Positions 26,924 through 36,363 of a stretch of DNA of 64,000 nucleotides are shown piece by piece. The stretch comes from Bacteroidota bacterium (GTDB lineage Bacteria > Bacteroidota > Bacteroidia > B-17B0 > Aurantibacillaceae), in contig JAQZBQ010000014.1 of NCBI GenBank assembly GCA_029237825.1, positions 1-64,000 on the forward strand. Direction: 5' to 3'. Position numbers and translations under genes: made by a program. The notes beneath the pieces were generated by a model. That model saw only the letters and a program-made list of their open reading frames with translations. It made no database searches and had not been told where the DNA came from. The first letter of the stretch is position 1, and each line of letters starts with the position of its first letter.

Positions 26924-27159
26924 AGAAAGGGAGAGAAGATAAAATGAATGAAGAAACTAAAGAGGTTAAACTCATATTTAAAAGAAAAAATGCTGTTGTC
27001 ATGAAAAAAATCACTTTAAAAAATTCAGGCGGAGGAATACAAAAAAATTATCAGCCGGGTCCGCTTACCTACCAAGAAGCAAAAACAGAATGGATCAATA
27101 AAAAGAGAAAAATTAAATGGAATTTGATTCCGAGGAACGAAAAAAACAATAAAGGCTAA
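26920..27159 (+). CDS. Hypothetical small basic protein, 79 residues
   Basis: Its ATG overlaps the mscS stop as ATGA, and its own stop overlaps the next start, so the three genes look translationally coupled. The product is rich in Lys and Glu. It has a central GGGIQKNYQPGPLTYQEAK segment and a basic tail (KKRKIKWNLIPRNEKNNKG). No signal peptide or membrane helix is visible. I do not recognise it. A later ATG (M9, or M28) could be used instead of the overlapping one. Confidence 0.6.
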   Translation: MKKGREDKMNEETKEVKLIFKRKNAVVMKKITLKNSGGGIQKNYQPGPLTYQEAKTEWINKKRKIKWNLIPRNEKNNKG

Positions 27160-27782
27160 TGGAGAAAAAATCGGTGCCATTTGTTCCCGCTCAAAAAAAA
27201 GGAGGCCACACAGGCGCTCAACACTCAGTAAAGGCTACCAATCGAAAAGAAGCACTTCAAATTTTTGAAGACGCACGGAAAAGACTGTTAAATATTAACA
27301 GGTGGCAGAACATTTGCGGCAGTGGAAGTGCTGAATTCAGGCTGACTGATAAAAATGGGCAGACATTAAATTTTGTGAAGCCCAGGATAGGTAACCTTAT
27401 TCGTATTAAATTACCCGCACCAAAGAATCAATCCGGAAAAGGCTTTGACTGGGTTAGAATTGAGGCCTTTAAGCATACAAAAGACCAGCTGAATGACGAG
27501 GAACAATACGGTTTCAGGGTAAGACCGGTTCAAAACCCTTTTGAAAAAGATGGAGAAAGTGCGCATTTTTATACCTCGGATGCAAGTAGTACATTCCTGA
27601 TCAGTCGTAAAGGAAGAATATTAACAGCAAAGGAATTTGGAAGAAATGAAATTCCTAATAGCAATCCACAGTCGCTCCTGAATAAAATAAGAAATATAAT
27701 AATAGCAGTTGCTGCTATGGCTGGGTTTGCAAAACCTCAATGGAAAAAATTAATGAAAGGAATTCTTGAAGGGAATTCCTGA
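27159..27782 (+). CDS. Hypothetical protein, 207 residues
   Basis: Starts within the preceding stop codon (TAATG). The N-terminal PFVPAQKKGGHTGAQHSVKATNRKE is basic. A compact middle region contains INRWQNICGSGSAEFRLTD and IRIKLPAPKNQSGKGFDWVRIE. Then come ESAHFYTSDASSTFLISRKG and a C-terminal hydrophobic stretch (IRNIIIAVAAMAGFAKPQW) that may be membrane-associated. Proteins of this appearance occur as conserved unknowns in Bacteroidota, but I cannot name the family. The coupling with MscS suggests a role linked to osmotic or envelope stress; this is inference. Confidence 0.65.
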   Translation: MEKKSVPFVPAQKKGGHTGAQHSVKATNRKEALQIFEDARKRLLNINRWQNICGSGSAEFRLTDKNGQTLNFVKPRIGNLIRIKLPAPKNQSGKGFDWVRIEAFKHTKDQLNDEEQYGFRVRPVQNPFEKDGESAHFYTSDASSTFLISRKGRILTAKEFGRNEIPNSNPQSLLNKIRNIIIAVAAMAGFAKPQWKKLMKGILEGNS

Positions 27783-27802
27783 CTTTAAAAATAATCGCCT
27801 TG

Positions 27803-28273
27803 CTATTTTGTCAATTTTAGTATGAATTGGTAAAGGTCGTCGCAGGCTTTCTGTCTGATTTGTAAAGGCGTGCCGCGATAGTTTTTCCTAAGGTTGTGGA
27901 CCTTATTTTTAAAATATACTGAAAAAAACACTGTACCAACCGGCTTGCCTTTCGTTTCACTTCCGCCTTCGGAGGCTAAACCGGTTATGGCGGCACAAAT
28001 GTCGGCTCTGATGATACCAGAAAGGTTTTTTGCAAGTTTTTCCGTTATTTCTGATGATTCGCAGCTGAATTGATTAACACAACTTTTTGAAATGCCCAAT
28101 ACGTCCATTTTTACTTCCGGGGTATAACAGATTATAGAACCTTTTAGGACATCTGAAGTTCCTTTGAAATTAGACAACTTTTGAGTCGCTAATCCGCAGG
28201 TCATACTTTCTGCCAGGGCAAGAGTTAAACCCTTTTGCTTCAAGGATTTTATAAATTTATTAGCAAGGATCAT
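27803..28273 (-). CDS. CinA-family nicotinamide-nucleotide amidohydrolase domain protein
   Basis: A 156-residue stand-alone CinA C-terminal domain (PncC-like). This enzyme class deamidates NMN to nicotinate mononucleotide in pyridine nucleotide recycling. Seen are LALAESMTCGLATQKLSNFKG (family AESxTGG), SIICYTPEVKMDVLGIS (family GG-xxYxxxxKxxxLGV) and ITGLASEGGSETKGKPVGTVF. The AESMTCG form deviates from the usual AESCTGG, and Gly-Pro in the IAGPGG block is replaced, so activity might be altered. Short PncC paralogues beside stress genes are common in this phylum. Confidence 0.85.
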   Translation of the reverse strand: MILANKFIKSLKQKGLTLALAESMTCGLATQKLSNFKGTSDVLKGSIICYTPEVKMDVLGISKSCVNQFSCESSEITEKLAKNLSGIIRADICAAITGLASEGGSETKGKPVGTVFFSVYFKNKVHNLRKNYRGTPLQIRQKACDDLYQFILKLTK

Positions 28274-28491
28274 AAACAGAATGTCTTTATAAAATTGTCA
28301 CGTGAACCTGCAAAGAACGTTACAGGCATTTCCCGAAATATTACAAAAAACACGTTCAAACAAGTAAGATGAACCTTGAGCAATTAATGCATATGTGCAA
28401 TATTAAACTCGAAAATTGTAATACAATCCGTTCATCCAATTTACATTTTTGGATTAACCATTCCGAAAAGGAATTTAAAATCCATATGTAT

Positions 28492-28671
28492 ATGAAAACA
28501 AGAGTTTATTTGAATGCCATTTTATTATGCTTTGTGTTAAGCTTACAAAGCTGTGCCGCTGTTGAAGGCATTTTTAAAGCGGGAGCTGCAACCGGCATTA
28601 TTGCAGTTGTAATTGTTATCGCGTTGATCATCTTTGTAATCACCAGGTTTAGAGGCAACAAACGACCGTAA
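28492..28671 (+). CDS. Small lipoprotein with C-terminal membrane helix
   Basis: The ATG at 28492 gives a 59-residue product with a clean lipoprotein signal (LLCFVLSLQSCAAVEG, lipobox LQSC). The sequence GIFKAGAATG follows, then one strong helix (IIAVVIVIALIIFVITRF) and a basic end (RGNKRP). The frame is open upstream to 28369, but that part has no signal character. Similar SC-x-x-x-GIFKAG-x-x-x-G proteins recur in Bacteroidota stress regions, in my recollection. Function is unknown; it may be tethered to both membrane leaflets. Confidence 0.7.
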   Translation: MKTRVYLNAILLCFVLSLQSCAAVEGIFKAGAATGIIAVVIVIALIIFVITRFRGNKRP

Positions 28672-28683
28672 GATTATTACTAC

Positions 28684-28719
28684 AAAAAAAACTCTGTAAA
28701 AATTTACAGAGTTTTTTTT
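28684..28719. terminator. Bidirectional terminator between lipoprotein and katE genes
   Basis: The stem AAACTCTGTAAA / TTTACAGAGTTT with a three-base loop is flanked by A and T tracts, so it can terminate both converging transcripts. Confidence 0.87.
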
Positions 28720-28737
28720 ATGGATAAATTTGGCTGA

Positions 28738-30897
<2,160 letters not shown>

Positions 30898-30938
30898 AGT
30901 TGATTTTCTTGTGATGATGTGAGAAATGATATTCGCTT

Positions 30939-31508
30939 TTAAATCCCTAACTTCTGATTATTCAGGGCAGTAATTTTTGTAGGTGTCAGGTAAGGCTCAT
31001 GCACAGGATGATTCCGAGAGGGATGCATGCTGAGCGCTTTCACGTATTCAGCTAATTGTGTAGACAACCCGTGTTTGATTACCGAATTGTCCAGGGCCAT
31101 TTCGATCCGTATATTTTTTTTGAGATGAATCCGATCAAGTGTATCGTTAATTAATGCCATCATGCGATTCCTCTTACAAAACTGTATAAGTGCAAGTTCT
31201 CGCGCAACCGCGCCAATTTGGGCCTCGGTGGACATGTTCTTTAATATTAACTCCGGCTGTTCGGATTCCCGGATATAAATTTTAAAAACCTTTTTTGCTC
31301 GAGGTATGAAAACATTAGAAAGTATGGCCTCCGTTTTAACCGGCCAGCGTAACCGTTTATGCAATTGAAATTCAATGGCCGTATTTTTTAGTTCAGGGTA
31401 ATGCGACAGCGCTATTAAAATCGGCTTTTCATAATGGGCAGGAATGATTTTATTTTTACTGAATTGAACTTTAAGATCTTCCGCTCTTAATGTAGTTGAG
31501 AGTTTCAT
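30939..31508 (-). CDS. Hypothetical protein, possibly a degenerate metalloprotease homologue
   Basis: A 189-residue soluble protein upstream of katE on the same strand (41-base gap). Its layout recalls a Bacteroidota family of predicted zinc proteases that read ...AQIGVIGHELSH... and later ...RHGLGYQL-E... as I remember them. Here the first motif is AQIGAVARELALIQF and the second VIKHGLSTQLAEYVKAL, so the HExxH zinc site is missing (R-E-L-A-L). If the relationship is right, it is an inactive homologue. This assignment rests on pattern memory only; the safe call is hypothetical. Confidence 0.55.
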   Translation of the reverse strand: MKLSTTLRAEDLKVQFSKNKIIPAHYEKPILIALSHYPELKNTAIEFQLHKRLRWPVKTEAILSNVFIPRAKKVFKIYIRESEQPELILKNMSTEAQIGAVARELALIQFCKRNRMMALINDTLDRIHLKKNIRIEMALDNSVIKHGLSTQLAEYVKALSMHPSRNHPVHEPYLTPTKITALNNQKLGI

Positions 31509-31717
31509 GATAAAAGGTTAAGGATCATCGGGCAAATGTCGGTGATACCTATTCAAAAGAGTTTACATGGATCGGCACATATTATTACAGATTTGTATTC
31601 AAAAGATTTCTATTCCTAAAACTATATAAGCAATTCCTGAATAGGTATAATATAAAATGATTTGTCCCACAGCACCTTTGTACCCAATCAACCCAATAAA
31701 AAACTAAAAAACATATT

Positions 31718-32368
31718 ATGAAAAAGCAACTTCTTGTATTAGGCATCGCGTTAAGTATGAGTGCATTAAATGCACAAACAACTACACCAACTCCAAAAAA
31801 AGGAACAGACTCTAAAGGTACCGAACAACCCGGAACACAAAAAGGGTCAAAACAAAACAACCAGAATAGCAACCAGCAAAATGGTACCCAAAAAGGAACG
31901 CAAAACGGGAAACAATCAACTGAACAAAAAGGAATGCGTCAAAGCGGAACAGGTGAAACTGAATCATGGAATTCAGTAACTCCACCTTCATCGGTGAGTG
32001 ACAAATTCAGCTCTGAATATCCAGGCATGGATGTGAAATGGTCAAAAGATGGAGAAAATTATTCAGGTGAGTACATGGACAACAGCACCAACATGGGTAG
32101 AAATGTTGTTTATGATAAAGACGGAAACATCATCCGTACAGATAATGAAATGAGTCCTGATGGCTTAAATTATCCGTCTACTATCGGTGACTACCATAAC
32201 AAAAACTTCCCAAATGAGGGTTATAAAGTATGGCAAACTGATGATGGAAAAGGAAATAAATGGTTCTACACAAAACGCAAAAACGGAACAATCTGGTTTG
32301 ATAAAGACGGTAACTATTACCCGGGTAAATCAGGAAAATCCGATGAGAAAATTAAAAACACAAAATAG
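31718..32368 (+). CDS. Secreted low-complexity protein with PepSY-like C-terminal part
   Basis: A 216-residue exported protein with signal peptide (QLLVLGIALSMSALNAQ). Residues ~20-80 are a Gly/Gln/Lys/Asn/Thr-rich linker with imperfect repeats of the type GTQKGxxQN. The C-terminal ~130 residues read as two PepSY-like beta units: SVSDKFSSEYPGMDVKWSKD, then YPSTIGDYHNKNFPNEGYKV, each followed by a YDKDGN/FDKDGN-type hairpin. PepSY-like units often bind or inhibit peptidases, but no partner is seen. A string AAATGATTTGTCCCA 50 bases upstream resembles the candidate promoters at 20238 and 59748. Confidence 0.65.
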   Translation: MKKQLLVLGIALSMSALNAQTTTPTPKKGTDSKGTEQPGTQKGSKQNNQNSNQQNGTQKGTQNGKQSTEQKGMRQSGTGETESWNSVTPPSSVSDKFSSEYPGMDVKWSKDGENYSGEYMDNSTNMGRNVVYDKDGNIIRTDNEMSPDGLNYPSTIGDYHNKNFPNEGYKVWQTDDGKGNKWFYTKRKNGTIWFDKDGNYYPGKSGKSDEKIKNTK

Positions 32369-32381
32369 TAGAAACCAAACA

Positions 32382-32417
32382 ATTAAAAGGAAACAAATCG
32401 TTTCCTTTTAATTTTTA
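32382..32417 (+). terminator. Terminator after the PepSY-like protein gene
   Basis: The perfect 13-base stem ATTAAAAGGAAAC / GTTTCCTTTTAAT with a five-base loop is followed by a T-run. It lies just upstream of the DUF4142 gene. Confidence 0.85.
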
Positions 32418-32430
32418 AATACCAGACCTT

Positions 32431-32934
32431 ATGAAAAAAATTATTTTTATAATCTTACTTTCAATTGTTTCCTATGTCTCAAAAGCTCAGGTATCTGACA
32501 GAGACAGAAAGTTTGTAAAAGAAACAATCGAGGGCGGCTTATATGAAATTAAGTTGTCAGAACTCGCGTTAATCAAAAGTGGTGTTCCACAGGTTAAAGT
32601 ACTTGCCAAAATGATTGTTGAGGATCATTCTAAAAGCAATAAAGAACTGAAAGACCTGGCAGAAAAAAAAGGTATTGCAGTTCCAAGTACAATTACCGAT
32701 AACGCCATCAAGTACTTTGAAAAAATTTCGAAGAAAGAAGGGAAAGATTTTGACAAGGCCTATTCAAAATGCATGAAAATGGATCATAAAAAAGACATCT
32801 GTCGTTTCAAAAAAGAGGCGAAAAAAGGAAGTGACTCTGATCTGAAAACCTGGGCCTCCAATATGGTACCGGCCCTTGAACGCCACAAAGACATGGCGGA
32901 TGATGCCTGTAAAGCCGCAAAAGATAGCAAATAA
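32431..32934 (+). CDS. DUF4142-family secreted protein
   Basis: A 167-residue protein with signal peptide (IIFIILLSIVSYVSKAQ). The mature part is helical and fits DUF4142, a ferritin-like four-helix fold: FVKETIEGGLYEIKLSELAL, then VKVLAKMIVEDHSKSNKELK and LKTWASNMVPALERHKDM. The last helix ends with the usual H-x-x-M/A region. Two cysteines (SKCMKMDHKKDICRF) are unusual and may form a disulfide. The function of DUF4142 is not established; members are often induced under stress. Confidence 0.83.
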   Translation: MKKIIFIILLSIVSYVSKAQVSDRDRKFVKETIEGGLYEIKLSELALIKSGVPQVKVLAKMIVEDHSKSNKELKDLAEKKGIAVPSTITDNAIKYFEKISKKEGKDFDKAYSKCMKMDHKKDICRFKKEAKKGSDSDLKTWASNMVPALERHKDMADDACKAAKDSK

Positions 32935-32965
32935 AAAAAAGACGGTTTTTTAACCGTCTTTTTTT
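32935..32965. terminator. Bidirectional terminator after DUF4142 gene
   Basis: The stem GACGGTT / AACCGTC is flanked by A8 upstream and T8 downstream. It overlaps the stop region of the convergent gene at 32964-33398. Confidence 0.88.
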
Positions 32966-33398
32966 AAATTGATGAAACCAAAAAGGCTTGTAAATGGTTT
33001 TCTATACTTGTCAGGTTCGCGTTCATATAATATTTCTTCAGTATATTCCGGCTATTTATAAGAATATGCCGTATCCGTTCACTGGATACGCCCCTGCAAT
33101 TAAACGATGTATCAGATAAAGCTTTTTCAATCTTAAACTCCTGCCCTTTCATTTTCCCGAAAATATGGAGCCTGTATTTTCCAGCGTTAAATTTGCATAA
33201 GTAAATATTCAGCCACCCTTCACTGACAATGGCATCCTGATAAATCACCTCCATATCACCATCTTGTACTGTAAGCCCACATTCAACCGGATTCACTATC
33301 TCCTGTTTTATCTCAGGAGGAGAAGCCATGAAATCGACTTTAAAATCGATGATTTCGAGTGGTTTTCCGTCAGTGACAGGAACTTTAAAACTCTTCAT
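32964..33398 (-). CDS. Hypothetical protein, 144 residues
   Basis: Not recognised. The N-terminal half is beta-rich (SFKVPVTDGKPLEIIDFKVD, WLNIYLCKFNAGKYRLHIFG). The C-terminal half is helical and basic (GVSSERIRHILINSRNILKKYY). There is no signal peptide or membrane segment. It stands alone, convergent with the DUF4142 gene. Coding is supported by ATG start, length and the balanced residue composition only. Confidence 0.55.
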   Translation of the reverse strand: MKSFKVPVTDGKPLEIIDFKVDFMASPPEIKQEIVNPVECGLTVQDGDMEVIYQDAIVSEGWLNIYLCKFNAGKYRLHIFGKMKGQEFKIEKALSDTSFNCRGVSSERIRHILINSRNILKKYYMNANLTSIENHLQAFLVSSI

Positions 33399-33747
33399 TG
33401 TATTGGTATTAATGTATTATTATATAAAAGTATGCAACATTGCATTTGTGTAAGGCCATTATTTGTTGAAAAGCCTATTCTAAAAGTTTAAAACCCCAAA
33501 TGAATCGTTCGAAAGGCAAATTTGTTAATATGATCTTAATAAATTATTAACAATAATTTGCATATTCCTAAAAATCAAACACATAAAAAAGCAACACCCC
33601 GTAACTAGTAAAACGGTTATCAACAAAATTTTTACATTTTTAGGCTGGAAAATTCGTTGATGACTATGATTTATCACCGACGATATACGGGAAGTTTATA
33701 TTATTTAAAGAAACAAGATTTAAATTTATTGACTACTAGGAGGATAG
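33399..33747. other. 349-base AT-rich stretch without a recognised gene
   Basis: I see no convincing ORF, hairpin-plus-T-tract or RNA signature here. A 42-codon plus-strand frame begins at the ATG near 33662, but it runs into the antisense of the next gene and has no protein-like features. The stretch probably holds the promoter of the leftward gene at 32964-33398. Confidence 0.5.
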
Positions 33748-34014
33748 TCAGCGTTTTCTTCTATAAAGGTCTGATAAATCAACCTTGACAGTGAAAAGAT
33801 TAATACGTTCTTCCCGTGAATCGAGAACTTCCACATATTGCACTTCAGGAGAATGCAGATTATAATATACTTCAACCAATACGGTGTCTACTACATATAA
33901 ATTAATGTAAAAGCCAAAATACTTAATTTTCGAAATAAATTCCCCATGGCGGCGAACAATGTCCATTTTATCAGACAAAGAAAACGAATTAAATATGGCT
34001 ACATTCAGCGGCAT
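33748..34014 (-). CDS. Hypothetical protein, 88 residues
   Basis: Not recognised. It is downstream of the CxH-CxxC mini-protein gene on the same strand, with eight bases between them, so the two are probably co-transcribed. The product has SFSLSDKMDIVRRHGEFISK followed by a beta-rich middle (YFGFYINLYVVDTVLVEVYYN) and a basic end (LSDLYRRKR). It has no signal peptide. Length and fold are compatible with a small soluble alpha-beta protein. Confidence 0.55.
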   Translation of the reverse strand: MPLNVAIFNSFSLSDKMDIVRRHGEFISKIKYFGFYINLYVVDTVLVEVYYNLHSPEVQYVEVLDSREERINLFTVKVDLSDLYRRKR

Positions 34015-34022
34015 ACGTAAAT

Positions 34023-34208
34023 CTATTTAGAACTTAAATAAATAATTCGGCCACATGACACACAAACTTTGTCTTTCGTTTTTTTGTCTGCCTTAAGGTA
34101 ATCATGGAAGCAAACGTCATCCTTGATGAGTTTAATACTTGCTTCCTCCGTTTTTTTTTGAAAAATTATTTTCATAGGACCAATTTTTAAGCAATTTATA
34201 CTGATCAT
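34023..34208 (-). CDS. Mini zinc-ribbon-like protein (CxH-x13-CxxCG), copy 1
   Basis: 61 residues from ATG 34208, or 50 from the second ATG at 34175. The C-terminal half contains VCFHDYLKADKKT and DKVCVSCGRIIYL. This places Cys33-x-His35, thirteen residues, then Cys49-x2-Cys52-Gly. Three other tiny ORFs in the window (34740-34943, 59047-59184, 59444-59584) share this spacing exactly. The arrangement suggests one zinc ion held by three Cys and one His. Function is unknown; a regulatory or redox-sensing role is speculation. It leads a two-gene unit with the 88-residue gene. Confidence 0.65.
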   Translation of the reverse strand: MISINCLKIGPMKIIFQKKTEEASIKLIKDDVCFHDYLKADKKTKDKVCVSCGRIIYLSSK

Positions 34209-34310
34209 ACAAAGACTGGATAATTTATTGTTGGAATTAGATTTTCAATCGTTCAAAACACGTAAAGTAAGCCTGAAAATCCGGGCATAATCAGGCTCAT
34301 CAACAAACAC

Positions 34311-34631
34311 ATGTTTAAAAAGGAAAGAAAACTACATGAATCCTGTAAGTTAACATCGCCCTGTGCACCTGATATTGCGGGCATGAAAGAAATAAAAATA
34401 ATCAATGAAGAAGTTGTTGGCAATGTGCATATCATGGAAAACAGCCAGTTCAATTGCATTCGGTCTCCTATGGTTATTTTAGCAGAAAACATAACTGCAA
34501 GGTTATTTGGCCAAATTAAGGATATTCTTATCAATGAAGGTTCCACCGTTTATATACATGGAAGCGTAACCGGAAAGATTGAAAACCGGGGTGGAGATAT
34601 TCAAATATTTAACCATTCAAATCAAGATTGA
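34311..34631 (+). CDS. Hypothetical protein with beta-helix-like repeats
   Basis: 106 residues (82 if the ATG at 34383 is used). The C-terminal half reads as regularly spaced beta strands with alternating Ile/Val and Gly: VVGNVHIMENSQF, SPMVILAENITARLFGQIKD and STVYIHGSVTGKIENRGG. This pattern is reminiscent of bactofilin-type right-handed beta-helices, but it is much shorter than a bactofilin core, so the link is weak. Two cysteines occur near the N-terminus. An antisense frame of similar length exists; I prefer this one because of the strand periodicity. Confidence 0.5.
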   Translation: MFKKERKLHESCKLTSPCAPDIAGMKEIKIINEEVVGNVHIMENSQFNCIRSPMVILAENITARLFGQIKDILINEGSTVYIHGSVTGKIENRGGDIQIFNHSNQD

Positions 34632-34739
34632 TTCAATCCACGCATTAAATCCGGGCTGTTAGCTATTTATATTAACTTTTAAGCTAAAATACGCAAGCGA
34701 AAGTGTTATAAACATTAGTTTTGTTGAAAACCTCACGTC

Positions 34740-34943
34740 GTGAAGAGACTGCATAAAATAGGAGACATTTTCGTTTTACAAATTAATAAACACGAAAAAT
34801 GTGTACATCCAGTTTTAAAGATGTCGAAAAACAGTGGTGAAAAAATTTGTGCCAAGTGTGGAAGGTCAATATATATTCTCAGCAACTCGGAAAACCCGAT
34901 ACACCTTGTGATCTCAGAAAACAAAAAAGAAAACGAACAGTAA
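34740..34943 (+). CDS. Mini zinc-ribbon-like protein (CxH-x13-CxxCG), copy 2
   Basis: 67 residues beginning with GTG; no ATG is available in frame before the motif. It carries KCVHPVLKMSKNS and KICAKCGRSIYIL, so Cys21-x-His23, thirteen residues, Cys37-x2-Cys40-Gly. Copy 1, 530 bases away on the other strand, also has CGRxIYx after the second CxxC, so these two are the closest pair of the four. A charged tail follows (ENKKENEQ). The first 20 residues (KRLHKIGDIFVLQINKHE) have no counterpart in the others. Confidence 0.6.
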   Translation: MKRLHKIGDIFVLQINKHEKCVHPVLKMSKNSGEKICAKCGRSIYILSNSENPIHLVISENKKENEQ

Positions 34944-35051
34944 ACCTATCTTTTAACAATCAAGAGAAAATAAAATAGATTTTGAAATAGAATCGTAAGG
35001 GGAAGATCGAAAACAGAAAATTTCCCAAAACACAATATTTCTAGAAACAGT

Positions 35052-35294
35052 TTAACATTCTATCTGGCAATTCAAGCTAAAATTTCCTGTGTCATCGCTT
35101 CCGCTTTCGGTATGTCCTTTGCATTTGGACTCTGCGCCACTCCTTGAGTCGCGATAGGTGGTCTTAGAATAGTCACGGATGTTTTCTCCTGTACTACCTT
35201 TATAAATTTTGGAACAGGTGCATGTGTAATCTTTTCTGCAGGATGCAAACATACAGCATACAAAAACACATCCGAGAATAGATAACTTTTTCAT
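35052..35294 (-). CDS. Small cysteine-rich lipoprotein, 80 residues
   Basis: The lipoprotein signal LSILGCVFVCCMFASC ends in a lipobox (FASC). The mature part begins RKDYTCTCSKIYKG and ends NFSLNCQIEC, with Cys residues at both ends that could pair in the periplasm. The pattern of a CxC start, an A-x-x-KC middle and a Cys-rich end is seen in small Bacteroidota lipoproteins of unknown function. It stands alone. Confidence 0.65.
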   Translation of the reverse strand: MKKLSILGCVFVCCMFASCRKDYTCTCSKIYKGSTGENIRDYSKTTYRDSRSGAESKCKGHTESGSDDTGNFSLNCQIEC

Positions 35295-35391
35295 AATTGA
35301 TCTAAACCTAGGGAAAATTCCCGAACAGGATCCAATTATTCGGTGAAGGCAGAAATATGATCGCCCACATTATCTTCTTTATTTTAGGTAA

Positions 35392-35430
35392 AATAAAAAA
35401 CCGTGGTACGAACGTTCCACGGTTTTATTA
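35392..35430 (-). terminator. Terminator of the 122-residue protein gene
   Basis: The arms AAACCGTGG and CCACGGTTT pair around a loop of ten bases. On the minus strand the stem is followed by a T-rich run, 19 bases after the stop codon at 35449. Confidence 0.85.
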
Positions 35431-35448
35431 AAATCTACGTCTTTAACA

Positions 35449-35817
35449 CTAAGCCCATTGACTCAACTCCTCACCTTGCCGGTTTTGTTCTGCAAGAGTC
35501 CAGCTATCGGTAACGGTGGTTTCAAGCCATGACCGGCCCGATTTTCGAAAAACCTGTACACCAAGTCCATATACATCTCCGAAGTTCTGTTCGAGTTCGC
35601 ATACTTTCATTTCTGGCACAATAGTAATATCGCCTTTATTGTGTTCAGTGCGACACTCGCCCAACGTCATGCTACTATGCTTAACTAACTTTTTTGAAGA
35701 AGCAGCACCGGGCTTGTGTGGCTTAGAAAAAAATTCGAGCTTTAAATAAGGGAAAATGCGATTGAATTCTTCCTGTATGGCAAAAATTTTTCTGTTATCG
35801 TTAATTGCTATTTTCAT
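35449..35817 (-). CDS. Conserved hypothetical protein, 122 residues
   Basis: A soluble protein. Its blocks IQEEFNRIFPYLKLEFFSK, GDITIVPEMKVCELEQNF and VYGLGVQVFRKSGRSWLETT recur, as I remember, in many Bacteroidota genomes as an unnamed conserved family. The final TDSWTLAEQNRQGEEL is also typical. No catalytic motif or signal peptide is visible. It has its own terminator and is a single-gene unit. Confidence 0.7.
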   Translation of the reverse strand: MKIAINDNRKIFAIQEEFNRIFPYLKLEFFSKPHKPGAASSKKLVKHSSMTLGECRTEHNKGDITIVPEMKVCELEQNFGDVYGLGVQVFRKSGRSWLETTVTDSWTLAEQNRQGEELSQWA

Positions 35818-35869
35818 GATTCGTTAGTAAGTATGTGTTATTGGTTATAGATAATCGGCAATTCAAGGA

Positions 35870-36184
35870 CTAAAAAATCAAAATGATTAAATCAAGAATA
35901 ACTGCGATGCCACTGAGGTAAAAAATTGCCCTCATCGGAGCTACAGCTAATACCAGGGCCAAACTGATAATAGTTGGAAATGCCACCAGCGCAAGTTTTA
36001 GAATATCATCCTGTGCTCCAAATGACGCTGCAACACCTCCAAGGCACCCGATAAAAATTACCAACATAGAAATGATGCCGTAACGGTTAAATTCCATTTT
36101 TTCCCAAAACGGACTAACAGATGTTGAAAGTTGCTTTGATGTTTGCGATACATTTCTGGTTTGAGCTTTGATTGTTGTTTCCAT
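35870..36184 (-). CDS. Small membrane protein with three helices, 104 residues
   Basis: After a polar N-terminus (TIKAQTRNVSQTSKQLS) come three hydrophobic helices: ISMLVIFIGCLGGVAASFGA, LALVAFPTIISLALVLAVA and AIFYLSGIAVILDLIILIF. No family is recognised with certainty. It lies downstream (on the minus strand) of the regulator gene but is separated from it by a terminator. Confidence 0.65.
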   Translation of the reverse strand: METTIKAQTRNVSQTSKQLSTSVSPFWEKMEFNRYGIISMLVIFIGCLGGVAASFGAQDDILKLALVAFPTIISLALVLAVAPMRAIFYLSGIAVILDLIILIF

Positions 36185-36307
36185 AGTTTATTCTATTTAA
36201 TGATTTTATTAATTATGACTTATCGTCAATTGATATACAAATTTAAAGAGAAGAGAAAACCTGGCGAATGAGCGCAGTCATTTAAAGGCATGACCTTTAT
36301 CAGTAAC

Positions 36308-36334
36308 AAAAAAAATCCACATGATTATGTGGAT
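36308..36334 (-). terminator. Terminator of the kinase-regulator operon
   Basis: The perfect stem ATCCACAT / ATGTGGAT with a four-base loop is followed, on the minus strand, by eight T residues. It closes the leftward unit of the histidine kinase and the receiver-CRP regulator. Confidence 0.88.
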
Positions 36335-36363
36335 TCGGAATATAAAAAAAATAAAGAAAAAAA

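Noticed and set aside
33662-33790. 42-codon plus-strand frame in the 33.4-33.7 kb gap
   Set aside because: Runs into the antisense of the 88-residue gene and has no hydrophobic, Cys or repeat pattern that would suggest a real product.
34253-34546. 97-codon minus-strand frame overlapping the beta-repeat ORF
   Set aside because: Only one of the two strands can be dominant; the plus-strand frame shows beta-strand periodicity, so the minus frame is left out.
36216-36228. TGAC-TTATC-GTCA palindrome upstream of the 104-residue membrane protein gene
   Set aside because: The five-base spacer does not fit FNR/CRP sites (six between TGA and TCA cores in the N4 form), so I do not call it a regulator site.
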